The notes under the pieces were generated by a model. The model was not told the DNA's origin, did no database searches, and was given only the letters and a program-made list of their open reading frames with translations. A stretch of 64,000 nt of DNA from Microbacterium tenebrionis. GTDB taxonomy: Bacteria; Actinomycetota; Actinomycetes; Actinomycetales; Microbacteriaceae. This document shows, piece after piece, positions 16,760-26,813 of the stretch (its first letter is position 1; every line of letters begins with the position of its first letter). A program made the translations under genes and the position numbers. The stretch lies in NCBI RefSeq assembly GCF_903645325.1, contig NZ_CAHJXQ010000004.1, forward strand, positions 124,001 to 188,000. Direction: 5' to 3'.

Positions 16760-17701
16760 ATGACTGTCACTGCACCGACGGTCGCCGCCGAGGAGCCTCG
16801 GCGCGCCTCCCGTCGCTTCCGCTCAATCAAGGGCCGCGAGACCTGGGCAGGGCTGGGGATGATCGCCCCCGCAGGCATCCTCCTCGTGCTGTTCCTCGTC
16901 ATCCCCGTGATCCTGGCCTTCGGGCTATCGTTCACGAACGCCCGCCTCATCTCGCCGAACCCGCCCAGGTTCGTCGGCTTCGACAACTTCATCCGTGCCT
17001 TCACTGCCGACCCTGTGTTCGTGCAGTCGGTGGGAAACACCGCGGTGTTCGCGCTCGTGGTCGTACCGGTGCAGGCCGCGCTCGGACTACTCCTCGCGGT
17101 GCTGGTCAACCGGCGCATGCGCGGCGTCACCGCGTTCCGCGTGATCTTCTTCATCCCCGTCGTGACCTCGATCGTCGTGGTCTCGATCCTGTGGAAGTTC
17201 ATGTACCAGCAGGACGGCCTCATCAACGCGATGTTCGATGCGCTCACCTTCGGAGCGTGGTCGAATGTCGACTGGCTGAACGATCCGAAGACGGCGCTCG
17301 GCTCGATCATCGTGCTGTCGATCTGGCAAGCCGTCGGCTTCCACATGATCATCTGGCTCGCGGGACTGCAGACGATCCCCGAAGAGCTGTACGAGGCCGC
17401 CAAGATGGACGGCGCGAGCCCGTGGCGCCAGTTCACGAACGTCACCTGGCCGGGCCTTCGGCCCACCATGGTGTTCGTCCTCGTCACGATCACCATCGCC
17501 GCCCTCGGACTGTTCGTGCAGATCGACGTCATGACCCAGGGTGGACCCGTGAACTCGACCTCGACCATCGTCTTCCACGCCGTGCGCAAGGGCTACGAGC
17601 AGCAGGAGATCGGCTACGCCGCGGCGATCTCGCTGGTCTTCTTCGTCGCGGTCCTCGCCATCGCGCTCATCCAGCGCCGGATCACGCGAGAGAAGGATTG
17701 A
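16760..17701 (+). CDS. CUT1 sugar ABC transporter permease (MalF/UgpA type)
   Basis: A 313-aa inner-membrane protein with about six transmembrane helices and the EAA loop (EELYEAAKMDGASPWRQFTNVTWPGLRP) that contacts the ATPase. The frame extends upstream of 16760, but that part overlaps the binding-protein gene. ATG 16760 lies just past the stem-loop. It forms a heterodimer with the permease at 17703. Confidence 0.9.
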   Translation: MTVTAPTVAAEEPRRASRRFRSIKGRETWAGLGMIAPAGILLVLFLVIPVILAFGLSFTNARLISPNPPRFVGFDNFIRAFTADPVFVQSVGNTAVFALVVVPVQAALGLLLAVLVNRRMRGVTAFRVIFFIPVVTSIVVVSILWKFMYQQDGLINAMFDALTFGAWSNVDWLNDPKTALGSIIVLSIWQAVGFHMIIWLAGLQTIPEELYEAAKMDGASPWRQFTNVTWPGLRPTMVFVLVTITIAALGLFVQIDVMTQGGPVNSTSTIVFHAVRKGYEQQEIGYAAAISLVFFVAVLAIALIQRRITREKD

Positions 17702-17702
17702 C

Positions 17703-18653
17703 GTGACCGCTACCAGAACCCTCACCACGGCCCCTTCTGGATCCCGCCGTAGGCAGCCGTCACTGGTTCGCAGCGAGAAGTCTCTGCGCGTCAGAGGCAA
17801 GGTGTTCCTCTACATCACGCTGTCACTGTTCGGCATCGTGTTCCTGTTCCCGCTGGTGTTCATGTTCGTGTCGAGCCTCAAGCCCGACAGCCAGATCCTG
17901 CAGGACATCGACTCTCCGGCGGCGTTCCTGCCGGTCGGCGACATCAGCCTCGACAACTACTTCGGGGTTTTCGACCGGGTGCCGGTCGCCCAGTTCCTGT
18001 TCAACTCCGTGCTCGTCACGGTGCTGACGGTCGGACTCGGCCTCATCGTGAACTCGATGGCCGGCTTCGCGCTCTCGCGGTTGGAGTGGAAGGGCCGGAT
18101 CGTCGTGCTCGCGCTCATCATCGCGACGCTCATCGTCCCGTTCGAGACGATCGCGGTGCCGATGGTCTACTGGGTCGCGCAGCTTCCCACGCTCGTGATC
18201 GAGGGCGGCGTGCTGAAGTACGACTTCGGATGGCTGAACACCTACGAGGTGCAGATCGTGCCGTTCATCGCGAACGCGTTCTCGATCTTCCTGTTCACGC
18301 AGTACTTCTCCACAATCCCGAAGTCGCTCGACGAGGCGGCGCGCATCGACGGCGCGAGCTGGTTCACGATCTACCGGCGCATCGTCGTGCCGCTGTCGGG
18401 TCCGGCTTTCGCGACCGTGGCGATCCTCACCTTCCTGCCCGCGTGGAACCAGTACCTCTGGCCCCTCATGGTCGTGCAGAAGGAGGAGCTGCGTCCGGTC
18501 ATGGTCGGCATGCAGTACTTCTTCCAGCTGAACACCGCGTGGGGCGAGGTGATGGCCTACACCTCGCTCATCACGATCCCGGTGCTCATCGTCTTCCTCA
18601 TCTTCCAGCGGGCGTTCGTCAGCAGTATCGCCGCGAGCGGGGTGAAGGGATGA
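17703..18653 (+). CDS. CUT1 sugar ABC transporter permease (MalG/UgpE type)
   Basis: A 316-aa membrane protein beginning at GTG 17703, one base after the preceding stop. It has about six helices and the EAA loop SLDEAARIDGASWFTIYRRIVVPLSGP. It completes the membrane channel with the 16760 product. It overlaps the kinase start by 4 nt (ATGA). Confidence 0.9.
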   Translation: MTATRTLTTAPSGSRRRQPSLVRSEKSLRVRGKVFLYITLSLFGIVFLFPLVFMFVSSLKPDSQILQDIDSPAAFLPVGDISLDNYFGVFDRVPVAQFLFNSVLVTVLTVGLGLIVNSMAGFALSRLEWKGRIVVLALIIATLIVPFETIAVPMVYWVAQLPTLVIEGGVLKYDFGWLNTYEVQIVPFIANAFSIFLFTQYFSTIPKSLDEAARIDGASWFTIYRRIVVPLSGPAFATVAILTFLPAWNQYLWPLMVVQKEELRPVMVGMQYFFQLNTAWGEVMAYTSLITIPVLIVFLIFQRAFVSSIAASGVKG

Positions 18654-19594
18654 CGGAACGGATGCTGCGCCTCGTGGTCGTCGGCGAGGCCGTAATCGAC
18701 ATCGTCCATCGTGCGGACGACGTTGTGGACGAGGCGCCCGGTGGCAGCCCCGCGAACACCGCGCTGACGCTGGGAAGGCTCGGGAGGCGCCCGACGCTGA
18801 TCACCCGCCTGGCTGAGGACGTCTGGGGTGCTGGCGTGCGGCGGTGGCTCGAGGAGTCCGACGTCGAGGTGGACGCCGTCCCCGCGCCGCGCACGTCGAC
18901 GGCCGCCGCCCACGTGGATGCGAACGGCGCCGCCTCCTACGACTTCGACCTCGAGTGGGATCTCGGGGCGGACATCGCCCGTCTCGAGGCGCTCGTGGGC
19001 GCCGCCGACGTCGTGCACGTCGGCTCCATCGCCGCGGTGCTCGAACCCGGCGCCGACCATGTCGCCGCGCTCGTGCGGTCCGTGCGCGGACGGGCGATCG
19101 TGACCTACGACCCCAACATCCGGCCGTCGCTCGTCGACGACCCCGACCGCGTCCGGCAGTGCGTTGCCGCACTGGTCGAGCTCTCTGACGTCGTGAAAGC
19201 GAGCGACGAAGACCTGCGATGGCTCCACACGGGGTGTGATCTCGTGGAGGTCGCCCGGGACTGGGTCGCGCGCGGGCCCCGGCTCGTCGTGGTCACTCTC
19301 GGCTCGGACGGTGCGATCGGCGTGACCGCCGACGATGTGGTCGCCGTGCCCGCCGTCGTGACCTCGGTGATCGACACGGTCGGTGCCGGTGACACGTTCA
19401 TGGGCGTGCTCATCGACAGCATCGCCGGCAGCGATGAACTGCGGGCGTCGCTGTCGACAGCGGGGCACAGCATCCACTCGTCCGCCGTTGAATCGCTCCT
19501 CCGGAGATCAGCCCACGCAGCGGCGATCACGGTGTCGCGACCCGGCGCTGATCCGCCCCGAAGTGCCGACCTCGCCACTCCCGCGGCGCACTAG
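18650..19594 (+). CDS. PfkB-family fructokinase
   Basis: A 314-aa carbohydrate kinase. The PfkB N-terminal motif is seen as VVGEAVIDIV and GGSPANTALTLGRLGR, and the C-terminal catalytic signature as DTVGAGDTFMGVLI with Asp as base. ATG 18650 overlaps the permease stop; the long upstream extension of the frame is spurious. In this operon it would phosphorylate fructose released from imported sucrose or fructan. Confidence 0.88.
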   Translation: MTERMLRLVVVGEAVIDIVHRADDVVDEAPGGSPANTALTLGRLGRRPTLITRLAEDVWGAGVRRWLEESDVEVDAVPAPRTSTAAAHVDANGAASYDFDLEWDLGADIARLEALVGAADVVHVGSIAAVLEPGADHVAALVRSVRGRAIVTYDPNIRPSLVDDPDRVRQCVAALVELSDVVKASDEDLRWLHTGCDLVEVARDWVARGPRLVVVTLGSDGAIGVTADDVVAVPAVVTSVIDTVGAGDTFMGVLIDSIAGSDELRASLSTAGHSIHSSAVESLLRRSAHAAAITVSRPGADPPRSADLATPAAH

Positions 19595-19683
19595 CCGCCG
19601 CTTCAGCCATCACCTCCCCGCCCACCGGGCGAGGGGCACAACCATCGCGCGATCCACCGCGCACGACTCTCGAAGGAACTCTC

Positions 19684-20649
19684 GTGTTCGACCTCCCCGA
19701 TTCCTGGGTATGGGACTACTGGTTCGCCGACGACGGCGAGCGCTACCACCTCTTCTTCCTGCACGCCTCGCGGGCACTGCACGACCCCGAAGCGCGCCAC
19801 TACCGTGCCTCCATCGGCCACGCGGTCTCGACGGACCTCGTCGAGTGGACGCAGGTCGCCGATGCGCTGGTGCGCAGCGACGCCCCCGCCTTCGATGAGC
19901 TCGCCACGTGGACCGGATCCGTCGTTCGGCATGCGGACGGCACGTGGTTCATGTTCTACACCGGTGCGACTCTCGCCCCCGACGGGCAGAACGTCCAGCG
20001 GATCGGCTATGCCACGTCGCCCGACCTGTTCACCTGGACGAAGGCGGGCGCGCCGGTGCTCGAGGCGTCGGGACCATGGTACGAGAAGCTCTCGAGTGGC
20101 GCGTGGCACGACGAGGCGTTCCGCGACCCATGGGTGTTCGCCGACCCGGACGGGAACGGCTGGCACATGCTCATCACCGCCCGTGCGCCGGAGGGGCCGA
20201 TCGAGGGACGGGGAGTCATCGGACACGCCTGGTCGGCGGACCTTCGCACCTGGGAGCTGCGCGAACCGCTTAGCGCACCCAGTATCGACGGGTTCGGGCA
20301 GCTCGAGGTGCTGCAGGCCGAGATCGTCGATGGGCGCCCGGTGGTGATCTTCTCGTGCCTGAAGGGGCAGAGCACTCAGTCCCGTCGCGCGGCAGCCGGC
20401 GGCACGTGGGTGGTGCCTGCGGAGAGCCTCCTCGGACCGTTCGACATCGACGCCGCATACCCGCTGACCGATGAGCGCCTCTACGTCGGGCGCCTGCTGC
20501 AGCGACGCTCGGATGGCGAATGGCTGCTCTTCGCCTTCCGCAACCTCGGCCAGGACGGGCGGTTCCTCGGCGGCGTCACCGACCCGATGCCGGTGCAGTG
20601 GGACGGCGATCGACTCGTCCGCCGCGAGGAAGTGGGCACCTCCATCTGA
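19684..20649 (+). CDS. Clan GH-J glycoside hydrolase (GH32/GH68-like beta-fructosidase)
   Basis: A 321-aa five-bladed beta-propeller hydrolase with no signal peptide. The nucleophile Asp lies in SWVWDYWFADDGE, the RDP stabiliser in FRDPWVFADPDG and a candidate acid/base Glu in GQLEVLQAEIVDG. It is shorter than typical GH32 because the C-terminal beta-sandwich is absent. It should cleave fructosyl linkages in the cytoplasm, supplying the kinase at 18650. GTG 19684 has GAAGGA upstream. The 89-bp gap before it contains a small GC hairpin (about 19616-19636). Confidence 0.8.
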   Translation: MFDLPDSWVWDYWFADDGERYHLFFLHASRALHDPEARHYRASIGHAVSTDLVEWTQVADALVRSDAPAFDELATWTGSVVRHADGTWFMFYTGATLAPDGQNVQRIGYATSPDLFTWTKAGAPVLEASGPWYEKLSSGAWHDEAFRDPWVFADPDGNGWHMLITARAPEGPIEGRGVIGHAWSADLRTWELREPLSAPSIDGFGQLEVLQAEIVDGRPVVIFSCLKGQSTQSRRAAAGGTWVVPAESLLGPFDIDAAYPLTDERLYVGRLLQRRSDGEWLLFAFRNLGQDGRFLGGVTDPMPVQWDGDRLVRREEVGTSI

Positions 20650-20696
20650 CGCCGGCGGCCGGGGCTTCGGGGGTGTTTCCTGATCGGCGCGCGTGG

Positions 20697-20805
20697 CGGC
20701 CCCGCTCAAGCTCAATGGCTACAGCACGGCAGCGTGCGGCAAGTGGCACCAGACCCCCGTGTTCGAGCTGAGCGCTTCCGGTTCCGAATCATGGGAGCGA
20801 CCCTT
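20697..20805 (+). pseudogene. Sulfatase (arylsulfatase-like) fragment
   Basis: The + strand encodes PLKLNGYSTAACGKWHQTPVFELSASGS without a plausible start or downstream domain. The LNGYSTA..GKWH pattern resembles the second conserved block of arylsulfatases (GYxTAxxGKWH). Only about 35 residues remain, so this is a degraded scrap in the 341-bp gap between the fructosidase and nhaA. The rest of that gap (20806-20990) shows nothing recognisable. Confidence 0.4.
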
Positions 20806-20990
20806 GCGAACGGTGGGGTGCAACCGGCGACCGGTGCGCAGGTAGTAAGCGCAGCAGTTAGCCGCGACGTACTCGCCGTCATGGCGACTACCGGCTCGCC
20901 GTCAATCCTCTCGGCCGCCTGGCCGCGTGCCCCGAGTATCGGATGGAGGAGCTCAAGTTCCCGTGTCCCGCATCTCTGTATGCTTCCCCC

Positions 20991-22840
20991 ATGTCACGAG
21001 CAGGAACAGGAAAAGAAACCATCGGACGATGGATCCGCACCGAATCGGGCTCGGCGGTGCTTCTGGTCCTTGTGGCAGTTGTCGCGCTGGTGTGGGCCAA
21101 CTCCACCTTGTCGAACACCTATTTCGAACTGTGGCACGTCGAGCTCGGTTTCAATGTCGGCCCGTTCGGGCTACATATGGATCTGCACCACTGGATCAAC
21201 GATGGCCTGATGGTTGTCTTCTTCTTCGTCGTCGGACTCGAAGTGCGCCAAGAGTTCGCACACGGCTCCCTCCGAGATCGCGCCGCGTCCGTCTAGCCCT
21301 CATCGCCGGCGTTGCCGGCGTCGTGCTGCCAGCGGTCGTCTACGTCTCAATCGTCGCGGCGTCAGGTGGGGAGGGACTCGAGGGGTGGGAGCCGTGGTGG
21401 GGACAGACACGGCCTTCCTCCTAGGAGCGCTCGCGATCGTCGGTCCACGCCTCTCTGGACAGCTCCGCGTCTTTCTGCTGACGCTGACAGTCGTGGACGA
21501 CTTCCTCGCAGTGTCCATCATCGGCATCGTATACAGCGAAGAGGTTCGGCTGATACCGCTGCTGATTGCATTTGGGGTGCCTGGTCGCACTTTGGGCGCT
21601 GGGACGCACACGTCAGTGGAGGGCAGCACCATACGTATTCATCGTCGTCGTGCTGTGGTTCGCGACGGTGACCTCCGGTGTGCACGCCTCCCTCGCCGGG
21701 ATGCTCGCAGGGCTCCTGATCCCCGCCTACGCGACGCGGCGACACAAGGTTGTCGAAGCCCGACAGCTGTTCCGGGACTTCTGGCAATCCCCGAGCGCCG
21801 CTTCAGCCCGCGCGGTGAACCGTGGCCTCGCCCAAGGTATCTCGGTAAATGAGCGCATGCACGAGGTTCTGCGGCTCCCCACAGCCTTGCTGATTGTTCC
21901 CATCTTCGCCCTGGCCAACGCCGGCGTGGACCTGCGAGGAGGTGTGCTTGCGGATTCCTTCAGGTCGCCAGTTACATGGGGCGTCATCGCCGGGCTCGTC
22001 CTCGGAAAGCTCTTGGGCATCGGATTGGCGACGTTCTTCGCCGTGAGGCTCGGGGCCGGCCGATTGCCAGAAGGAGTCGGCATGGGAAGCGTCTTCGGTG
22101 GTGCGGCGCTCTCAGGGATAGGGTTCACGGTGTCGTTGCTGATCATCAGCCTCGCTTTCGGCTCCACGTCCGAGCTCGGGCGCCTGGCGACCGTTGGCGT
22201 GTTGGTGGCCATGGTGCTTGCAACGCTCCTGGGATGGTCGATATTCAAGGTCGCTGCGAAACTGTGGGGGGAGGAAACAGCGGATCTCCCGATGCTTCTT
22301 ACGCCGCCGGTTGACCCCGAAGTGGATCACATCCGCGGGCCGGAGGACGCTCAGCTCACACTCGTGGAGTTCGTGGACTTCGAGTGTCCGTACTGCGCGC
22401 ATGCGACTGGGTCCTGGGAGGATCTGCGTGCTCGCTTTGGCGACGACCTTCGTTACGTCGTGCGACAGCTTCCGCACCACCCGCACGGACCCATCGCCGC
22501 ACGAGCGTCCGAGGCAGCATCGAATCAAGGAATGTTCTGGCCTTGGCTTGACTTCGTCTTCACTCGTCAGCATGCGCTCGAACGTGATGACCTGATCGGT
22601 TACGCAACGGATCTCGGACTCGATGTTGACCGTTTCGTCCATGACCTCGACAGTGATGAGGTGAGACAGCGTGTCGAGCGAGACCTGGCGAGTGCAGAGG
22701 CCAGCGGTGCGCACGCGACCCCCACGTTCTTCATCCAGGGCCGTCGCCTGCTCGGTAGTTACGACGCGCGAGCTCTCACTGCCGCACTTGAGACCAGTCG
22801 CCGTGGTACGCGCACGAAGCAGATTCCATCCTCATCCTGA
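20991..22840 (+). pseudogene. NhaA Na+/H+ antiporter-DsbA-like thioredoxin fusion, with three frameshifts
   Basis: The N-terminus GRWIRTESGSAVLLVLVAVVALVWANS and [22 protein letters not shown] is NhaA. Frames change near 21285, near 21393 (one G too few before [12 protein letters not shown]) and near 21578 (one G too many before CLVALWALG). The remaining NhaA helices follow in one frame and then a DsbA/thioredoxin domain with FVDFECPYCAHA (CPYC active site) and the cis-Pro ATPTFFI. The NhaA-thioredoxin fusion architecture is known in actinobacteria. The two indels in G runs could be sequencing errors; otherwise the gene is dead. No clear RBS is seen at ATG 20991. Confidence 0.8.
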
Positions 22841-22905
22841 GCGCGGGAACACCGCGCAACGCCGGCGGTACTCGCCGACGTCCGGATGGTCGTGCACTTG
22901 TTGCG

Positions 22906-23880
22906 CTAGATGTATTGACCTCGACCGTTGTTGATTCGGTCGATGGGGGTGTTGCCTCCGATGCCGAGGTGGGCTCTGTCTAGGTTGTAGTGGTCGAGCC
23001 AGGTCGTCAATGCTGCTCTGCGGTCGTCGTTGGAGGCCCAGGGGCGGGCGTAAGCCCATTCGGCGGCGAGGGTGCGGTTGAGGCGCTCGACCTTCCCGTT
23101 GGTCCAGGGGCAGTGCGGGCGGATGAACTTCTGCGTGATGCCGTGTGCGTCGATCACGCCTCGGAACGCGGTCGAGTGGCGATAGGCGAAGGCGTTGTCG
23201 CTGATCACTCGCTCGACCGTGACGCCGAGGGCCTGGTAGAACGCGATAGCGCGGTCGAGGACACCGGCGGCGGTGGTGCCTTTCTCATCACCGTGGATCT
23301 CCGCGTAGGCGACCCGGGAGTGGTCGTCGATGACGGTGTGGACGTAGTCATAGCCCAGTCCCCGTTTGCTCGCGGGGCGTCGCCCGCGGCCGTGGAGACG
23401 CCACCCGCCGCCATCAGGGATCCGACCGAGCTTCTTCACATCGACGTGGATCAACGAGCCTGGATGGTCGTGTTCGTAGCGTCTCGCCGACCGGCGGGTC
23501 GCGCGGATCACCGTCCCGGTAATCGGGTCCAGCTCCCGCAGCAGCGGCACCTGGTGACGGCGCAGCACCCGCCCCACGGTCGAGGCCTGCAAACCCAGTT
23601 TCCCCGCGATGAACACCGGGCCACGACGGGTGAGGTGACGCACGATCCGCACCCGCGTCTCCACGCACGCACCCGTCCTGCGCGGGTGAGAGCGGGCGAC
23701 GCTCGAACGGTCCTGCAGACCTGCCAGGCCGTGTTCCCGGAACCGACGCCACCACCGCCACGCGGTCGTGCGCGAGATACCCATCTCCGCGGCGACATGC
23801 GCAACCGCACGCCCCGACCCGATGCGCTGAACCATGATCAACCTGCCAGCTGGCGTCAGCCGGGCATTAGCGTGGGACAC
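22906..23880 (-). CDS. IS481-family transposase
   Basis: A 324-aa DDE transposase. It has an N-terminal HTH (AVAHVAAEMGISRTTAWRWWRRFREHG), a second HTH (ARRTGACVETR ... GKLGLQASTVGRVLRRH) and an rve domain with Asp in HVDVKKLGRI, Asp in VISDNAFAYR and Glu in WTNGKVERLNRTL. The last sense codons run through the terminal inverted repeat, and the TAG stop (22906-22908) is supplied by the duplicated target CTAG rather than by the element. It should be functional. Confidence 0.93.
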   Translation of the reverse strand: MSHANARLTPAGRLIMVQRIGSGRAVAHVAAEMGISRTTAWRWWRRFREHGLAGLQDRSSVARSHPRRTGACVETRVRIVRHLTRRGPVFIAGKLGLQASTVGRVLRRHQVPLLRELDPITGTVIRATRRSARRYEHDHPGSLIHVDVKKLGRIPDGGGWRLHGRGRRPASKRGLGYDYVHTVIDDHSRVAYAEIHGDEKGTTAAGVLDRAIAFYQALGVTVERVISDNAFAYRHSTAFRGVIDAHGITQKFIRPHCPWTNGKVERLNRTLAAEWAYARPWASNDDRRAALTTWLDHYNLDRAHLGIGGNTPIDRINNGRGQYI

Positions 23881-23971
23881 GAGAGACCTCCGTGGACTCG
23901 ACGGAACCTAGACAGCTCCAACTCGACTACGGAGGTCTCTCCTACGTCAACAACGATCCGGGTCAGTACAG
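22911..23971 (-). mobile_element. IS481-family insertion sequence, complete, with 6-bp target duplication
   Basis: Left end TGTATTGACCTCGACCGTTG (22911-22930) matches the reverse complement of the right end (23952-23971), TGTACTGACCCGGATCGTTG, with four mismatches. GCTAGA flanks the element at 22905-22910 and 23972-23977, giving a perfect 6-bp duplication that fits the NCTAGN target known for IS481. Ends, duplication and transposase are intact, so the insertion is probably recent. Confidence 0.9.
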
Positions 23972-24086
23972 CTAGATAGCGCCGGCTGTCGCTCAGCAGG
24001 CCGAAGAAGGGTCGGGCATCGCAATACTCGGAGCCGATTCCCCGCTGGCCGCAGGGTCGGCGAGTCTCCCTGATAGGCTCCGCGGC

Positions 24087-26762
24087 ATGCAGCAGCAGAC
24101 CGAATCTTCTACCGACATTCAGCCCGACGTTCGGGTGCGCGGAGCCCGCGAACACAATCTGAAGGATGTCGACCTCACAGTCCCCCGCGATGCAATGGTG
24201 GTCTTCACGGGTGTGTCGGGATCCGGGAAATCGTCCCTTGCGTTCGGCACCCTGTATGCGGAATCTCAACGTCGATATCTTGAGTCTGTTGCACCCTACG
24301 CTCGGCGTCTTATCGATCAGGCGGGGGTGCCGGATGTGGACTCCATTACAGGTATGCCCCCCGCCGTCGCGCTCCAGCAACAGCGTGGTGGCCGAAGCGC
24401 CCGGTCGTCAGTCGGCAGCATCACGACGCTGTCGTCTTTGGTGCGGATGCTCTACTCGAGGGCCGGAGATTACCCCGACGGGCAACCGATGCTCTATGCC
24501 GAGGATTTCTCTGCCAACACGGTCCAAGGAGCGTGCCCGGAATGTCACGGTATCGGTCGCGTGTATGAAGTGACGGAGCAGCAGATGGTCCCCGATCCAT
24601 CGCTCACGATCAGGGAACGAGCAATCGCGTCATGGCCGACGGCGTGGCACGGCCAGCAGCTGAGGGACACCCTGGTCTCCCTCGGCTACGACGTCGATGT
24701 TCCGTGGAGGGACTTGTCGCGGCAGGACCGGGACTGGATCCTATACACAGAGGAAACTCCGATGGTCCCGGTTTACTCCGGCCTGACCCTGCGAGAGGCG
24801 CGAGCGGCCATCCAGAAGGAGATGGAGCCCAGCTACAACGGCACCTTCGTCGGCGCACGGCGCTACATTTTCGACACCTTCGCCAATACGAAAAGCGCAT
24901 CAATGAAGCGGCGAGTGGCGCAGTTCCTCACCGCCGGGCTGTGCCCGGTGTGCCACGGGAAGCGGCTGAAGCCGGAAGCGCTGACGGTGAGTTTCGAGGG
25001 GCTCGACATCGCCGAGTTTTCCGCACTGCCGTTGCGTGAACTGGCCTCGCTGCTGGAGCGAGTCATTACGGAACTTGACTCGGAAACCTCGGCGACCAGC
25101 GGAAGCGCACTGGATGAGAACACACGGCAAGAAGCGGTGGAGCAGCGCGCCGCCGCAGATGGTTCTGCCCACTCGGCGGCTCCCGATGTCCGTCGAACGC
25201 CCAACAGGTCAGCAGAGAAGCGCGCCGCTGCGGGGCGATTGGGAGCTGAGCTATTGGGCCGATTGCGCCCCATCATCGACCTCGGTTTGGGCTATCTGTC
25301 GCTCAGCCGCACGACACCGACACTCTCAGGCGGCGAGCTTCAGCGGTTGCGCCTGGCGACACAACTCACATCGGAGCTTTTTGGAGTCGTCTACGTGTTG
25401 GACGAGCCTTCGGCGGGACTGCACCCGCACGACATCGACGCTTTGTTGGGAATCCTCGACGGGCTCAAGAGACGCGGCAACAGCCTCTTCGTCGTGGAAC
25501 ACTCCGTCGACGTGATGCGCCACGCTGACTGGCTCGTCGACATCGGACCGGGGGCAGGAGAGCGCGGCGGCCGCGTGATCTACAGTGGGCCCACCGACGG
25601 GCTCGCAGAAGTCGAGGACTCTGTTACACGTGGATACATTTTCGGGGGTAGCGGCCTTGCGCCGCACATCCCCCGCACGCCGAAGGGATGGTTGAGGCTC
25701 GAGCACGTCACCCGCAACAACCTACGAGACGTGACAGTCACGCTCCCGACGGGGGCACTCACCGCGGTCACCGGGGTATCAGGATCCGGGAAGTCGAGCC
25801 TGGTAAGTCAGGCTCTGCCCGCGTTGGTCGGTGAAAAGCTGGGACGGCCTCCTCTCACGGACGTCGAGGTGCCGGAGACGGAAGATCTGCTTCTCACCGA
25901 CGAATCCGACGAACTTGACGGTTCAGTTGCTGGTGATCTCGCCGGAGTTCGTCGTGTCGTCAGCATCGACCAGAAGCCGATCGGACGTACCCCGCGTTCG
26001 AACGTCGCAACCTACACGGGTCTGTTCGACCACGTTCGGAAGCGGTTCTCTGAGACACCGGAGGCACGTGCACGCGGATACAAGCCAGGGCGATTCTCCT
26101 TCAACGTCAATGGCGGTCGTTGCCCGACCTGTGAGGGTGAGGGATCAGTCATGGTCGAGCTGCTCTTCCTGCCCTCGGTCTACACCGTCTGTCCGGATTG
26201 TCACGGCACGCGATATCAATCAAGCACCCTGGAGATCACGTGGCGTGGCCGCAACATAGCCGAGATCCTCGCGATGAGCGTCGAGGAAGCCCACGTCTTC
26301 TTCGCCGGCGAGTACGACGTCATGCGGTCCCTCACAGCGCTCGTCGACGTCGGCCTCGGATACCTGAGGCTCGGGCAACCGGCGACAGAGCTTTCCGGCG
26401 GAGAGGCGCAGCGGGTCAAGCTCGCCAGCGAACTCCAGCGTGCTCAGCGCGGGGACACTTTATACGTTCTTGATGAGCCAACTTCCGGACTGCACTGCGC
26501 CGACGCCGACCGACTCGTCACCCATCTGCAGACACTTGTCGATGCGGGAAACACCGTGGTGATGGTCGAGCTGGACATGCGTGTGATCGCTGCCGCAGAC
26601 CACGTCATCGATCTCGGTCCAGGAGCCGGCGACAACGGCGGGAGCGTGGTCGCATCGGGCACGCCCGCGGAGGTCGCGGCTTCAACCGACAGCGCGTCTG
26701 CCCGGTATCTCAGCGTCGCGCTCGAAGCTGCCGCGGGTGTGCCCGCCGTGTCCGAACGGTAA
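24087..26762 (+). CDS. UvrA-like excinuclease ABC subunit A paralogue
   Basis: An 891-aa twin-ABC DNA-binding ATPase of the UvrA family. First Walker A GVSGSGKSSLAFGTLYAE with signature LSGGELQRLRLA and Walker B VYVLDEPSAGLHPHD; second Walker A GVSGSGKSSLVSQ, signature LSGGEAQRVKLA, Walker B YVLDEPTSGLHCAD. Zinc-binding pairs CPECHGIGR, CPVCHGKRL and CPTCEGEGS...CPDCHGTRY are visible. At 891 aa it is shorter than canonical UvrA (about 950), suggesting a UvrA2-type paralogue, a group linked to drug or DNA-damage tolerance. Codon GC is lower than in its neighbours and it lies between decayed genes and IS481, so horizontal acquisition is likely. Confidence 0.88.
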   Translation: MQQQTESSTDIQPDVRVRGAREHNLKDVDLTVPRDAMVVFTGVSGSGKSSLAFGTLYAESQRRYLESVAPYARRLIDQAGVPDVDSITGMPPAVALQQQRGGRSARSSVGSITTLSSLVRMLYSRAGDYPDGQPMLYAEDFSANTVQGACPECHGIGRVYEVTEQQMVPDPSLTIRERAIASWPTAWHGQQLRDTLVSLGYDVDVPWRDLSRQDRDWILYTEETPMVPVYSGLTLREARAAIQKEMEPSYNGTFVGARRYIFDTFANTKSASMKRRVAQFLTAGLCPVCHGKRLKPEALTVSFEGLDIAEFSALPLRELASLLERVITELDSETSATSGSALDENTRQEAVEQRAAADGSAHSAAPDVRRTPNRSAEKRAAAGRLGAELLGRLRPIIDLGLGYLSLSRTTPTLSGGELQRLRLATQLTSELFGVVYVLDEPSAGLHPHDIDALLGILDGLKRRGNSLFVVEHSVDVMRHADWLVDIGPGAGERGGRVIYSGPTDGLAEVEDSVTRGYIFGGSGLAPHIPRTPKGWLRLEHVTRNNLRDVTVTLPTGALTAVTGVSGSGKSSLVSQALPALVGEKLGRPPLTDVEVPETEDLLLTDESDELDGSVAGDLAGVRRVVSIDQKPIGRTPRSNVATYTGLFDHVRKRFSETPEARARGYKPGRFSFNVNGGRCPTCEGEGSVMVELLFLPSVYTVCPDCHGTRYQSSTLEITWRGRNIAEILAMSVEEAHVFFAGEYDVMRSLTALVDVGLGYLRLGQPATELSGGEAQRVKLASELQRAQRGDTLYVLDEPTSGLHCADADRLVTHLQTLVDAGNTVVMVELDMRVIAAADHVIDLGPGAGDNGGSVVASGTPAEVAASTDSASARYLSVALEAAAGVPAVSER

Positions 26763-26813
26763 CCACAACATGACGCACGGAGATCTCTCCCGCCCCCCGG
26801 GGCCGGCCTGGCG

